NCBI GenBank assembly: GCA_000720845.1
Contig: JODU01000012.1
Location: forward strand, 248,001-312,000
Direction: 5' to 3'
DNA: 64,000 nucleotides
Source: Kitasatospora aureofaciens
GTDB taxonomy: Bacteria; Actinomycetota; Actinomycetes; Streptomycetales; Streptomycetaceae
In this document: positions 1-8,761 of the stretch, one piece after another
Position numbering within the stretch: position 1 is the first letter of the stretch
Layout: each line of letters opens with the position of its first letter
Notes under the pieces: model-generated
Databases searched by the model: none
Seen by the model: the letters and a program-made list of their open reading frames with translations, nothing else
Told to the model about the DNA's origin: nothing
Program-made: the position numbers and the translations under genes

Positions 1-129
1 CTGACGCTCCCAGCTGTGGCCGTTGAGCGGGTAGCCGTGGATGAGGACGACGGACTGACCCGCGCCTTGGTCCTCGTAGTAGAGCTCGACCGGCGTGCTG
101 TTCTCGTTCCCGATGGTTACGTGTCCCAT
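1..129 (-). CDS. alpha/beta-hydrolase, N-terminal fragment (runs off window)
   Basis: Only the first 43 codons are inside the window. The reading MGHVTIGNENSTPVELYYED followed by GAGQSVVLIHGYPLNGHSWE is the standard opening of the non-haem chloroperoxidase/arylesterase branch of alpha/beta-hydrolases: a short strand pair and then the HG-x-P oxyanion-hole segment (VVLIHGYPL). A purine-rich GGAAAG sits about six bases before the ATG. The nucleophile elbow and the rest of the catalytic triad lie beyond the left edge, so substrate and activity cannot be judged. It reads away from the broken genes at 160-748. Confidence 0.8.
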   Translation of the reverse strand, partial: MGHVTIGNENSTPVELYYEDQGAGQSVVLIHGYPLNGHSWERQ

Positions 130-159
130 GATCTTTCCTTTCCGAGGGTGGTCTGCCTG

Positions 160-748
160 CTATTGACCGACGAGCCGCCGTACCGCGATCGTTGTCGCCT
201 CCGCGATGGTGGCGTTGCCGGCCGTGGACTCCGGGTCGGCGTAGACGGCGAGACCAGCGGCGCGCGGTCCGGGGGCAGCACGATCCCGACGTCGTTGCGC
301 TCGCCCTGTGCTCCGGTCCCGGTCCTGTCCCCGATCAGCCACCCGGCTGGCACGCCGGCCCAGAGGGTGGCGTCGCCGGTGGTGTTCGCGACGAGCGAGG
401 TGGTGAGCCGCTCGCGGCCGGCCGGCTGCAGGCCGCCACCGAGGGGCACCGCCCGCATGCTCTCGACGATGGCGGTCGGTGTGGTGGTGTCGCGCTCGTC
501 GTCCGGGCCGGTGGAGACGTTGAGCTGTGGCTCGTTGCGGTCGAAACGGGTGGTCGCGTCATCCAGGCCGGGGGCGAACGCGGTCACGGCGGTCGGTCCG
601 CCGAGGAGGTCGAGGGGCAGGTTCCTCGCCGTGTTGTGGCGTTGGCGCGCCGCGGCGGCTCTTCCAGCAGGCCGACGTCGTGGTAGTGCCGCACCGCACC
701 CACAGTGGTGCCGGCGAGTTCGGCGAGTTGGCGGGGTCTCCAGGCCAC
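160..748 (-). pseudogene. chimeric pseudogene: MerR-type N-terminus joined to class A beta-lactamase remnant
   Basis: From GTG at 748 (GAAGGGA Shine-Dalgarno) the frame reads VAWRPRQLAELAGTTVGAVR then HYHDVGLLEEPPRRAN, a MerR-type DNA-binding start, and stops at 584. At about 640 the sequence switches, in another frame, to class A beta-lactamase: NTARN-L-LDLLGGPTAVTAF, DRNEPQLN, DTTTPTAIVESMRA, NTTGDATLWAGVPAG, then the KTG-box region as GDRTGTG and NDVGIVLPP. A further frameshift near 270-280 carries the C-terminus (VYADPESTAGNATIAEATTI) to its stop at 160. The catalytic SxxK and SDN region is absent and the KTG lysine reads Arg. So it cannot encode an active beta-lactamase. The junction looks like a deletion between two former genes. 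Confidence 0.75.
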
Positions 749-1176
749 GGCTGTTCCCTTCAGGTGTCGTCGACCGACGTGTCGTCGGCCCAGATGTCTT
801 CGGCGTGGTCAGGGGTGCGTGAGCCGGCGCCGGCGATCGGCCTCCGACAGCCCGCCCCACCGCCGTGCAGCTCCCGGTGGGCCAGGGCGTGGACGGCGAC
901 CCGCTCGCGATGCTGCCGTAGCGGGAGGACTCCTCGTCGGCGGGGAAGAACACCTCGGTGCTGATCACGGTGGTCGCTCCCTTCCCGGTCGCTCTGCTGA
1001 GGGCTCTCAGAGTCGCGGGAAAGGCGCCTGGTCCGCGTCGGTAAGAATCCCTTACCCCGTCACCGACCCTGGCGCGGGGAGGGCTGGCATCTTGACGACC
1101 CGGTGCTGCCCGCGCGCTTCGCGTCGGTGACAATTACCGGATAGACGCCGTGTCGGCGCCAGGGGAGGACCAGGCG
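749..1176. other. no supportable gene; possible decayed coding sequence
   Basis: No credible gene was found between the MerR remnant and the LAL regulator. On the minus strand a short stretch near 980-890 reads ISTEVFFPADEESSRYGSIA, which has protein-like composition, but it is not recognised and soon loses coding character. The segment also has to hold the promoter of the regulator at 1177. Taken with the neighbouring pseudogene, this suggests decayed accessory DNA. Confidence 0.4.
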
Positions 1177-3900
1177 ATGCTCGTGGGACGGCGCGCCGAG
1201 CAGGCGGCGCTCGAGCAGCTGCTGGCTCAGGCGCAGGGCGGCGACAGCGGAGTGTTGGTGGTGCGCGGGGAAGCCGGCATCGGCAAGTCCGCCCTCCTGC
1301 AGCACATGCGGGAGACCGCCGTGGCGGCGGGATTCGGGGTTCACGACGCGGCCGGGGTGGAGGCGGAGGCAGAGTTCGCGTTCGCGGGCCTGCACCAGTT
1401 GTGCGCCCCGTTCCTGGCGCGGGCGGTCGAGCTGCCCGAGCCGCAGCAGGCCGCGCTCGGGGTGGCGTTCGGGCTGCGCGAGGGTGCTGCGCCGGACCGG
1501 TTCCTGGTGGGGTTGGCGGTGCTGAGCCTGTTGGCCGAGAACGGGCCGTTGCTGTGTGTGGTCGATGATGCGCAGTGGCTCGATCAGGCGTCTGCGCAGG
1601 TTCTGGCTTTCGTGGCCCGGCGAGTGGGGGCCGAGCGGGTGGTGATGGTGTTTGCGCTGCGCGATCCCGGTGTGACCGACGTCGAGGCGTTCAGCGGGTT
1701 GCCGGAACTGCGCCTGGCGGGGCTGGGGGCCTCCGATGCCCAGACGCTGCTGGCTACCGCGGTCCGCGCACCACTGGACGATGTGGTGCGCGACCGGATC
1801 GTAGCCGAGGCGCGCGGCAATCCGCTGGCGTTGTTGGAGCTACCCCGGGGTGCTCCGGCGGTGCAGTTCGCGGGCGGGTTCGAGCTGCCGGATGTGGTGA
1901 GCGTTCCGCGCCGGATCGAGGACGGCTTTCGGCGCCGCGCGAACAGCCTGCCTGCCGACGCGCGGATGCTGCTGGTGGTTGCCGCGGCCGAGCCGACCGG
2001 GGACGCGGCGTTGCTGTGGCGCGCGGCCGCGGAGCTGGGGATCGCCCGCGAGGCGGCTGCGCCCGCGGAGGCCGCCGGGCTGCTGGAGTTCGACTTCCGT
2101 GTGCGGTTCCGGCACCCGCTGGTGCGCTCGGCGGTCTACCGGGCGGCCACACCGACCGACCGGCGCCGTGCGCACGGCGCGCTGGCCGCCGTCACCGACC
2201 AGCAGGTCGATCCGGACCGGCGTGCCTGGCACCGCGCGCAGGCGGTGGTGGGCACTGATGAGGACGCCGCCGCGGAGCTGGAGCGTTCGGCCGGACGGGC
2301 CCGCGCCCGCGGCGGGCTGGCCGCCGCGGCGGCGTTCCTGAAGCGTGCGGCCGAGCTGACCCCCAGGCCGGCCGTCCGGGCGGAACGGGCCCTGGAAGCT
2401 GCGCACGCCAAGCACGAGGCAGGTGCGTCCGAAGCCCTGGAGCTGCTGACAGTCGCCGCGGCCGGGCCGTTGGACGCCGTGGCGCAGGCCCGCCTACAGC
2501 TGCTGAATGCTCGGATCGCGTTCCACGGGGCAAGGGGCGGCGAGGGGCCACGGATGCTGCTGGACGCCGCCAAGACCCTCGCCCCGCTGGACCCGGCGCT
2601 GTCCCGGGAGACCTACCTGGACGCGCTCGATGCGGCGATCGTTACCGGCGACCGCGGACCCGGCGGCGTGCGTACGGTGGCCGACGCAGCCCGGGCCGCG
2701 CCCGCACCACCGAAGACGCCGAGGCCCGTGGATCTGTTGCTCGACGGGCTGGTGACGACGTTCACGCAGGGCTACGCGGCAGGAGTGCCCGGCCTGCGGC
2801 GGGCGTTGGACGCCTTCAATCGTCACGAGCGGGACGATCATGCCGTGAACGACAGCGACGACCGCCGCTGGCTGTGGCTGGCCGGCCGGACCGCGATGTC
2901 GCTCTTCGACGACCAGATGGTGCACGCGCTGGCCGCTCGTCATGTCCGGCTGGTCAGGGAAGCCGGCGCGCTGGCCACGCTCCCGGCAGCACTGCTCGTC
3001 CAGTCCGTCATGCTGGTGCTCTCTGGTGACTTCTCCCGGGCCGCCGAACAGACCGCGATCGCGGCCGCGACCAGAACTGTGCCCGTGCTCCACGGCCAGC
3101 TCATCCTGGCTGCCTGGCGCGGCCGCTCGGACGAGACCACCGAGATCCACGCGACCATGGTCCGGGAAGCGGCTGGACGTGGGCGCCGAACTGAGGACTT
3201 CCTGGCGCAGTACGCCATGGCGGTGCTGCACAACGGTCTGGGCGACTACCCGGCGGCTCTGGTCGCTGCGACGCGGGCTTTCGAGTCCGACGAGCTGACC
3301 CACAGCAACCTGGCACACTCCGAGCTCATTGAAGCGGCATGCCGTAGCGGCCGGCCGGAGCATGCGACCGCTGCGCTGGACCAGCTCAGCTCACGGGCGC
3401 TGGCCAGCGGCACCCCGTGGGGGCTCGGGCTGGCAGCGCGCTCACGGGCATTGGTCAGCACCGGCCCGGCCGCCGAGGAGTACTACCGCGAGGCGATCGA
3501 GCAGCTACGAAACTGCCGAGTGGCCACCCAGCTGGCCCGGACTCATCTCGTCTATGGCGAGTGGCTACGCCGCCAGGGCCGCCGTCAAGGCGCCCGCCAG
3601 CAGCTCCGCACCGCCCACCAGATGCTGTCGGACATGGGTGCGGAAGCGTTCGCCGCGCGCGCCGCCCGCGAGCTGCGCGCCACCGGCGAGCACCCACGCA
3701 GCCGGTCCGCCCAGCCCTCGGACGCGCTCACCGCACAGGAGCTGACGATCGCCCGGCTGGTAGCTACCGGGGCGACCTCCCGGGAGGTCGGCGCACAGCT
3801 GTTCTTGAGCCCGCGCACCATTGAGGCCCACCTCCGCAGCATCTTCCGCAAGCTGGGCATCACCTCCCGGCGACAGCTGCGGGACCTGCGGCTTCCCTAA
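1177..3900 (+). CDS. LuxR-family transcriptional regulator, large ATP-binding (LAL) type
   Basis: A protein of about 907 residues with the LAL layout. An N-terminal AAA/ORC-type ATPase has Walker A GEAGIGKSA near residues 31-39 and Walker B LLCVVDDAQWLD. A long alpha-helical, TPR-like middle section follows. The C-terminus carries a LuxR/GerE helix-turn-helix (LTAQELTIARLVATGATSRE ... LSPRTIEAHLRSIFRKLGI). LAL proteins are usually pathway activators or carbon-source regulators in Streptomyces. ATG 1177 is preferred over in-frame GTG 1150 because GGGGAGG lies eight bases before it and the protein then opens with the usual LVGRRAE. No linked target operon is visible: the left neighbours are broken and 460 bp without a gene follow. 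So the regulon is unknown. Confidence 0.9.
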   Translation: MLVGRRAEQAALEQLLAQAQGGDSGVLVVRGEAGIGKSALLQHMRETAVAAGFGVHDAAGVEAEAEFAFAGLHQLCAPFLARAVELPEPQQAALGVAFGLREGAAPDRFLVGLAVLSLLAENGPLLCVVDDAQWLDQASAQVLAFVARRVGAERVVMVFALRDPGVTDVEAFSGLPELRLAGLGASDAQTLLATAVRAPLDDVVRDRIVAEARGNPLALLELPRGAPAVQFAGGFELPDVVSVPRRIEDGFRRRANSLPADARMLLVVAAAEPTGDAALLWRAAAELGIAREAAAPAEAAGLLEFDFRVRFRHPLVRSAVYRAATPTDRRRAHGALAAVTDQQVDPDRRAWHRAQAVVGTDEDAAAELERSAGRARARGGLAAAAAFLKRAAELTPRPAVRAERALEAAHAKHEAGASEALELLTVAAAGPLDAVAQARLQLLNARIAFHGARGGEGPRMLLDAAKTLAPLDPALSRETYLDALDAAIVTGDRGPGGVRTVADAARAAPAPPKTPRPVDLLLDGLVTTFTQGYAAGVPGLRRALDAFNRHERDDHAVNDSDDRRWLWLAGRTAMSLFDDQMVHALAARHVRLVREAGALATLPAALLVQSVMLVLSGDFSRAAEQTAIAAATRTVPVLHGQLILAAWRGRSDETTEIHATMVREAAGRGRRTEDFLAQYAMAVLHNGLGDYPAALVAATRAFESDELTHSNLAHSELIEAACRSGRPEHATAALDQLSSRALASGTPWGLGLAARSRALVSTGPAAEEYYREAIEQLRNCRVATQLARTHLVYGEWLRRQGRRQGARQQLRTAHQMLSDMGAEAFAARAARELRATGEHPRSRSAQPSDALTAQELTIARLVATGATSREVGAQLFLSPRTIEAHLRSIFRKLGITSRRQLRDLRLP

Positions 3901-4359
3901 AGGGCTGGCAGCGTGCGTGCCATGTCGCGGTACAGCGAATGCCGCCCGGAAGGCCAGCGAGCTGCGCCCTGTGGAGTTCGTAAAGGATCAAGAGCGCGCC
4001 GTCTTGAGGCGACGCCTGCGAATGAGCGTGCAGACGAGGGGGACGACGGCGGGCGGCTTAAGGCGACGGTGAATCGCTCGGCACGGCGGCATCGCCACCT
4101 TCCTCGAACGGCGCAGGTACACGGTCAGACGCGGCACACACCGTACGCGCCGACAAGCGAACCCACCCGACGATCCGAGGCGCGCTACCCCTCGGGCAGG
4201 ACCGTGGCCGCCCACGCACGTCCTCAGCCCACGCTGCAGCCCAGGTCACGGCATCCCGAAATGCACCTGACGCGCCATCAGAACGAGCGTCAAATGAGCG
4301 TCAAGATTTCGCCCGTAACGCGCATAGCGCACATCCCGCACACCGAGTAAAGCCGCAGG
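3901..4359. other. 460 bp without a convincing gene
   Basis: Short ORFs exist on both strands (for example + 3913-4350), but none has recognisable motifs or a good ribosome binding site, and codon bias is poor. No tRNA cloverleaf or strong terminator was seen. It marks the change from the accessory left edge to the conserved block that starts with the RNA methyltransferase. Confidence 0.5.
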
Positions 4360-5724
4360 TCAACGGCCCTTATCGGCAGGCTCAAGGATCGCGACACACT
4401 CCACATGGTGCGTCATCGGAAACAGGTCGAACACCCGCAGCATCCGCACCCGGTACCCCCCGTCCCGGAAGTACCCCAGGTCCCGGGCCAGCGCGGCCGG
4501 GTCGCAGGCCACGTATGCGATACGGCGGGCGCCCAGCGAGGACAGGTGCTGGACCGTCTTGCGGCCGGCGCCCGCGCGGGGCGGGTCGAGGACGATGAGG
4601 TCGACCTCGTCGATGCCGGTGCGCGGCAGGACGGCCTCGACCTTGCCCTGCTCGATCCGCACCCGGTCGAAGGCGGCGAGGTTGTGGCGGGCGTCCTCGA
4701 CGGCACGCTTGCCGGACTCGATACCGAGGACCGCGCCCTGGTCGCCGACGCGGTCGGCCAGGGCGCCCGCGAAGAGGCCGACGCCGCAGTAGAGGTCCAG
4801 GGCCATGTCGCCCTTGCGGGGCAGCAGGCCCTGCATGACCGCGGTCACCAGGGTGTCGGCCGCCTTCGGGTGGACCTGCCAGAAGCCGCCGGAGCCGACC
4901 CGGTAGGTGCGGCCGTCGGCGCGCTCGCGGACGAAGGGGCGGCCGTGGACGCGGTGGACTCCGCCGTCCTTCTCGCCGACGCGCATGACCGAGACCGGGC
5001 GGTCCAGTTCGACGATCGGCAGGCGGGCGCCGGGGCGCGGTGTCAGGATGACCTGGCGGTCCTGGGAGCCGGTGGCCGCGATCGCCTCGACGGACTCCAT
5101 GCCCGTCCAGTCCCGCGCCTCGATGCCCAGCTCGCTGACGCCCTCCGCCGCGATCATGCAGTGGTCGACCGGCTCGACCTCGTGGGAGCGGTGCTTGCGC
5201 AGGCCCGCGCGGCCCTCCGCGTCCACCGCGTACTGCACGCGCGTGCGCCACGACGGGACCTGGCCGGCGGGCACCTTGTCGCCCTCGGCCGGCATCACCG
5301 TGCCGTCCCAGCCGGCCTCCTCGGGGGTCAGGCCCGCCAGGCGCTGCAACTGTTCGGCGACGACCTCGCCCTTCAGGCGGCGCTGGGCGCCCGGCTTGGC
5401 GTGCTGCCAGTCGCAGCCACCGCAGCGGCCGGGGCCCGAGAAGGGGCAGGGTGCCTCGATGCGGTCCTTGGAGGGGTCCAGGATCTCGACCGCGTCCGCG
5501 CGCAGGAAGCGGGCGCCCTCCTCGCCCTCCGTCACCCGGGCGACGACCCGCTCACCGGGCAGCGTGTGCCGGACGAACAGCACCTGCCCCTCGGACGTGC
5601 GGGCGATGCAGTGGCCGCCGTGGGCGACGGGGCCGACCTCGACCTCGTACTCCTCCCCCACCAGCGAGACCGCCTGGGGCTTCGCCCGGGACTCCGCCTG
5701 CGACTTCTTCGGTTCTGCCTGCAT
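4360..5724 (-). CDS. class I SAM-dependent RNA methyltransferase with TRAM domain (TrmA/RlmD family)
   Basis: Predicted 454-residue 5-methyluridine-type RNA methyltransferase. Residues about 20-80 form a TRAM RNA-binding domain. Cys93, Cys101 and Cys104 in the CPFSGPGRCGGCDWQH motif are the iron-sulfur ligands of the RumA/RlmD branch. The SAM pocket reads LDLYCGVGLFAGALA, followed by the LDPPRAGAG motif and the catalytic cysteine at about 407 (YVACDPAAL). ATG 5724 is chosen because GGAGT lies ten bases upstream; the longer ORF start overlaps the upstream promoter region. It lies 52 bp behind the KimA-like permease on the same strand and may be cotranscribed with it. Whether tRNA or 23S rRNA is the substrate cannot be read from sequence. 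Confidence 0.9.
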   Translation of the reverse strand: MQAEPKKSQAESRAKPQAVSLVGEEYEVEVGPVAHGGHCIARTSEGQVLFVRHTLPGERVVARVTEGEEGARFLRADAVEILDPSKDRIEAPCPFSGPGRCGGCDWQHAKPGAQRRLKGEVVAEQLQRLAGLTPEEAGWDGTVMPAEGDKVPAGQVPSWRTRVQYAVDAEGRAGLRKHRSHEVEPVDHCMIAAEGVSELGIEARDWTGMESVEAIAATGSQDRQVILTPRPGARLPIVELDRPVSVMRVGEKDGGVHRVHGRPFVRERADGRTYRVGSGGFWQVHPKAADTLVTAVMQGLLPRKGDMALDLYCGVGLFAGALADRVGDQGAVLGIESGKRAVEDARHNLAAFDRVRIEQGKVEAVLPRTGIDEVDLIVLDPPRAGAGRKTVQHLSSLGARRIAYVACDPAALARDLGYFRDGGYRVRMLRVFDLFPMTHHVECVAILEPADKGR

Positions 5725-5776
5725 GGCGGGGTGACTCCAGAGAACGGGGGACGACAAAGGACAACAGCCGTCCAGT

Positions 5777-7855
5777 CTACGTGGACGAGGAGGAGTCCTT
5801 CGTACGGTCACGGTCCGGGTGCTGGTGCTGGGCCGGGCCTCGCCGGACCGCGCCGGGCGCGCTCCAGTTCTGGCGCTTGCGGGCCCGGCGTTTGGCGGCC
5901 TCGGAGGACTCCAGCTGGTACGGGACGGAGGTGACCATGACGCCGGGTGTGAACAGCAGGCGGCCCTTGAGGCGCAGGGCGCTCTGGTTGTGCAGCAGGT
6001 GCTCGTACCAGTGGCCGACCACGTACTCGGGGATGATGACCGAGACCGCGTCGCGCGGGGACTCCTTGCGCAGGCTCTTGACGTACTCGATGACCGGCCG
6101 CGTGATCTCGCGGTACGGCGAGTCCAGGACCTTCAGGGGCACGGCGATGCCGCGGCGCTCCCACTCCTCGCGCAGGGCCTTCGTCTCGACCGGGTCGACG
6201 TTGACGCTGAGCGCCTCCAGGCTGTCGGAGCGCATGAGCTTGGCGTAGGCGAGGGCGCGGAGCGTGGGGCGGTGGATCTTGGAGATCAGGACCACCGAGT
6301 GGACGCGGGAGGGGCGCACCATGTCGTCGCTCTGTGCCTCCTCGGGGTCCTCCGGGGCCGCGATCTCCTCGGCGACGCGGTCGTAGTGCTTGCGGATCGC
6401 CGTCATGGTCGCGAAGAAGATGCACATGCCGAGGAGCGCGACCCAGGCGCCGTGGGTGAACTTGGTCGCCAGGACCACCACCAGGACCAGGCCGGTGAAG
6501 AAGGCGCCGAAGGCGTTGATCGCGCGGGAGCGCATCATGTGGCGGCGCTTGGACTGGTCCCGCTCGGTGGCCAGGTTGCGGTTCCAGTGCCGGACCATGC
6601 CGATCTGGCTGAGCGTGAAGGACACGAAGACGCCGACGATGTAGAGCTGGATCAGACGCGTCGAGTCGGCGCCGTAGACCACGACCAGGAGCATGGCGGC
6701 GCCGGCGAGGAGCACGATGCCGTTGGAGAAGGCCAGCCGGTCGCCGCGGGTGTGCAGCTGGCGCGGCAGGTAGCGGTCCTGGGCGAGGATCGAGCCGAGC
6801 AGCGGGAAGCCGTTGTAGGCGGTGTTGGCGGCGAGGAAGAGGACCAGCGCGGTGGCGGCGGCCAGCACGATGAACAGGAAGCTTCCCTCGCCGAAGACCG
6901 CCTCGGCGACCTGCGAGATCACCGGGTGCTGGACGTAGTCCGAGCCGACGGCGACACCGTTGTGGAAGAGGTCGGTGGCCGGGTTCTCCGACATGCGCAC
7001 GTCGGTCGCGGCGGCCAGCGCGATGATGCCGCAGAACATGGTGACGGCGAGCAGGCCCATCATCGCGAGGGTGTTCCCCGCGTTCTTCGACTTCGGCTTG
7101 CGGAAGGCCGGGACGCCGTTGGAGATCGCCTCGACGCCGGTGAGCGCGGCACAGCCGGAGGAGAAGGCCCGCAGCAGGAGGAAGACCAGGGCGAAACCGG
7201 CCAGGCCGCCGTGCTCCGGTTTGATCTCGTAGTCCGCCGTCGGGGCGCGCATGGTGTCGTCCAGGACCAGGCCGCGGAAGGCGCCCCACACGATCATGAT
7301 GAAGACGCCCGCGACGAAGACGTACGTCGGGATCGCGAACAGGGTGCCCGACTCCCTGACCCCGCGCAGGTTCATCAGGGTGAGCAGCAGGATCACGGCG
7401 ACCGCGCACAGGACCTTGTGCTCGACGACGAAGGGGATCGCCGAGCCGAGGTTCTCGATGCCGGAGGAGATGGAGACCGCGACGGTCAGGACGTAGTCGA
7501 CCAGCAGGGCGCTGGCGACGGTCAGACCGGCCTTGGGTCCGAGGTTGGTGGTGGCCACCTCGTAGTCGCCGCCGCCGCTCGGGTAGGCGTGCACGTTCTG
7601 CCGGTAGGAGGCGACCACGGTGAACATCAGGACCACGACCGCGACCGCGATCCACGGGCTGAAGTGGTACGCCGACACGCCCGCGATGGACAGGACGAGC
7701 AGCACCTCGCCGGGCGCGTACGCCACGGAGGACAGCGGGTCGGACGCGAACACCGGCAGGGCGATGCGCTTGGGCAGGAGCGTTTCGCCCAGCCGGTCGC
7801 TGCGCAGTGCGCGCCCGATGAGGATCCGCTTGGGCACGTCGGTCAGTTTGGACAC
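5777..7855 (-). CDS. APC-superfamily permease of the KimA (YdaO) potassium-importer type
   Basis: About 692 residues with some twelve hydrophobic segments and a soluble C-terminal tail. The N-terminal signature LPVFASDPLSSVAYAPGEVL, the AYPSGGGDYEV loop, LLVDYVLTVAVSIS and AFSSGCAALTGVEAISNGVP match the KimA family, as does the tail motif HLLHNQSALRLKGRLLFTPG. Bacillus KimA is a proton/potassium symporter controlled by c-di-AMP, so potassium uptake is the likely role here (inference). GTG 7855 is preferred: a TACGAT -10 element at 7869-7864 places transcription start at or beside it, suggesting a leaderless mRNA. The longer GTG at 7942 has no ribosome binding site. The pair of KTN proteins is divergent to it. 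Confidence 0.85.
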   Translation of the reverse strand: MSKLTDVPKRILIGRALRSDRLGETLLPKRIALPVFASDPLSSVAYAPGEVLLVLSIAGVSAYHFSPWIAVAVVVLMFTVVASYRQNVHAYPSGGGDYEVATTNLGPKAGLTVASALLVDYVLTVAVSISSGIENLGSAIPFVVEHKVLCAVAVILLLTLMNLRGVRESGTLFAIPTYVFVAGVFIMIVWGAFRGLVLDDTMRAPTADYEIKPEHGGLAGFALVFLLLRAFSSGCAALTGVEAISNGVPAFRKPKSKNAGNTLAMMGLLAVTMFCGIIALAAATDVRMSENPATDLFHNGVAVGSDYVQHPVISQVAEAVFGEGSFLFIVLAAATALVLFLAANTAYNGFPLLGSILAQDRYLPRQLHTRGDRLAFSNGIVLLAGAAMLLVVVYGADSTRLIQLYIVGVFVSFTLSQIGMVRHWNRNLATERDQSKRRHMMRSRAINAFGAFFTGLVLVVVLATKFTHGAWVALLGMCIFFATMTAIRKHYDRVAEEIAAPEDPEEAQSDDMVRPSRVHSVVLISKIHRPTLRALAYAKLMRSDSLEALSVNVDPVETKALREEWERRGIAVPLKVLDSPYREITRPVIEYVKSLRKESPRDAVSVIIPEYVVGHWYEHLLHNQSALRLKGRLLFTPGVMVTSVPYQLESSEAAKRRARKRQNWSAPGAVRRGPAQHQHPDRDRTKDSSSST

Positions 7856-8029
7856 AACAGAGGATCGTAAGCGTTCGAACGGGCGACCGCCCAACCGCCA
7901 CCCCTCCCCGGCCGCCCCGGTCTGCTCTACGGGTGAATTCACGGGGCGGAACGGCTGCGGATGGGGCTGGCGGCCGGGCTTGCATGGCTATATGACCATC
8001 ACCGCCCGTCGTCCCCTGAGGGAGATCCC

Positions 8030-8143
8030 ATGCATCTGTCCGCGGAGCTGGTCGGCGGCGGCGTCACGCTCGTCGGCCTCGCCGTCCTGGCCTTCGCCAG
8101 CGTTCGCAGCATCTGCCGCCGGGGATCGTCGGCGGGGAGCTGA
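8030..8143 (+). CDS. small single-pass membrane protein (hypothetical)
   Basis: A 37-residue ORF: MHLSAELVGGGVTLVGLAVL, then AFASVRSICRR and a short tail. One hydrophobic segment (about residues 9-26) is followed by a basic cytoplasmic end. A strong GAGGGAG Shine-Dalgarno lies six bases before the ATG, which is the main reason to accept it. It sits between the KimA-like permease (divergent) and the KTN pair (same strand), so it could be a small accessory membrane peptide, but there is no direct evidence. It could also be chance. Confidence 0.4.
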   Translation: MHLSAELVGGGVTLVGLAVLAFASVRSICRRGSSAGS

Positions 8144-8761
8144 CGCGGGGCCGCCCCCGACGGGACGGACGGGGAGCCGCGGGCCCGAGACGAACCGGGG
8201 GCCCAGCACGCCGAGCAGCAGCGGGAAGGCCGGTCGAAGGCCGTCACCAGGGTCTTGGGGCCGGTCGACGCGTCGTACCCGCCGTACGCCTCTCGCTCTC
8301 GCTCTCTCTCGTCCGTCCCCCGTGTCTTCCGCCTCTTCCGCCTCTTCCGCGAGGACGGGAGCGTCCCCGCGGCACAGGCTGTCCAGGGCGTTCCCGCCCG
8401 GCGGCCCGCGCGTCGATGCCGGTGTCGCACCGGGCGCCGTCCGCGAGGACCTCCGTCAGGTCCCGGGCGTACCGGGCGCCGTCGACGCGCAGGGCGTTGG
8501 CGTACCGCCGGTCCAGGCCGAGGCAGGTGCCCACGACGACGTCCGTACGCCCGCGGTCGGCGCCGGAGCCGGTGGCGTCGTCGAGGCGGCCGAACGACGG
8601 CGAACGAACCACCCCGCCGGGGTGCGACGGCGGTGGACCGGCATGATGGTGGCTGCGGCCCTCGGTGGGGGGCCGCAGATGTTTGCCCGTCGAGCCGAAA
8701 GAGGAAGATGAACGGGATGTTCACCGCGGTCAGAGGGCAGAGAAGAAGAGTGGTGTAAGTC
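8144..8761. other. 618 bp without a confident gene; microsatellites and possible decayed ORF
   Basis: No ORF here is recognised. On the minus strand 8244-8612 reads in part RTDVVVGTCLGLDRRYANAL and DLTEVLADGARCDTGIDARA, which has protein-like composition but breaks down into low-complexity Arg/Gly, so it may be a decayed gene. Simple repeats occur at about 8291-8310 (TCTCGC type) and 8325-8350 (three copies of a CTTCCGCCT unit). The promoter of the KTN pair must be in the right-hand part. Confidence 0.45.

Noticed and set aside
117..1133. 338-codon minus-strand ORF covering the left-edge pseudogene
   Set aside because: Only its middle part encodes beta-lactamase-like sequence; the rest is out-of-frame or non-coding, so a single gene is not supported.
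3913..4350. 145-codon plus-strand ORF in the 460-bp gap
   Set aside because: No motif, poor codon bias, no good ribosome binding site. Kept only as a gap note.
5819..7870. Long plus-strand ORF (683 codons) opposite the KimA-like permease
   Set aside because: It is the antisense shadow of the permease, produced by high third-position GC. Its translation is Asp/Val/Gly/Arg-rich without motifs or a ribosome binding site.
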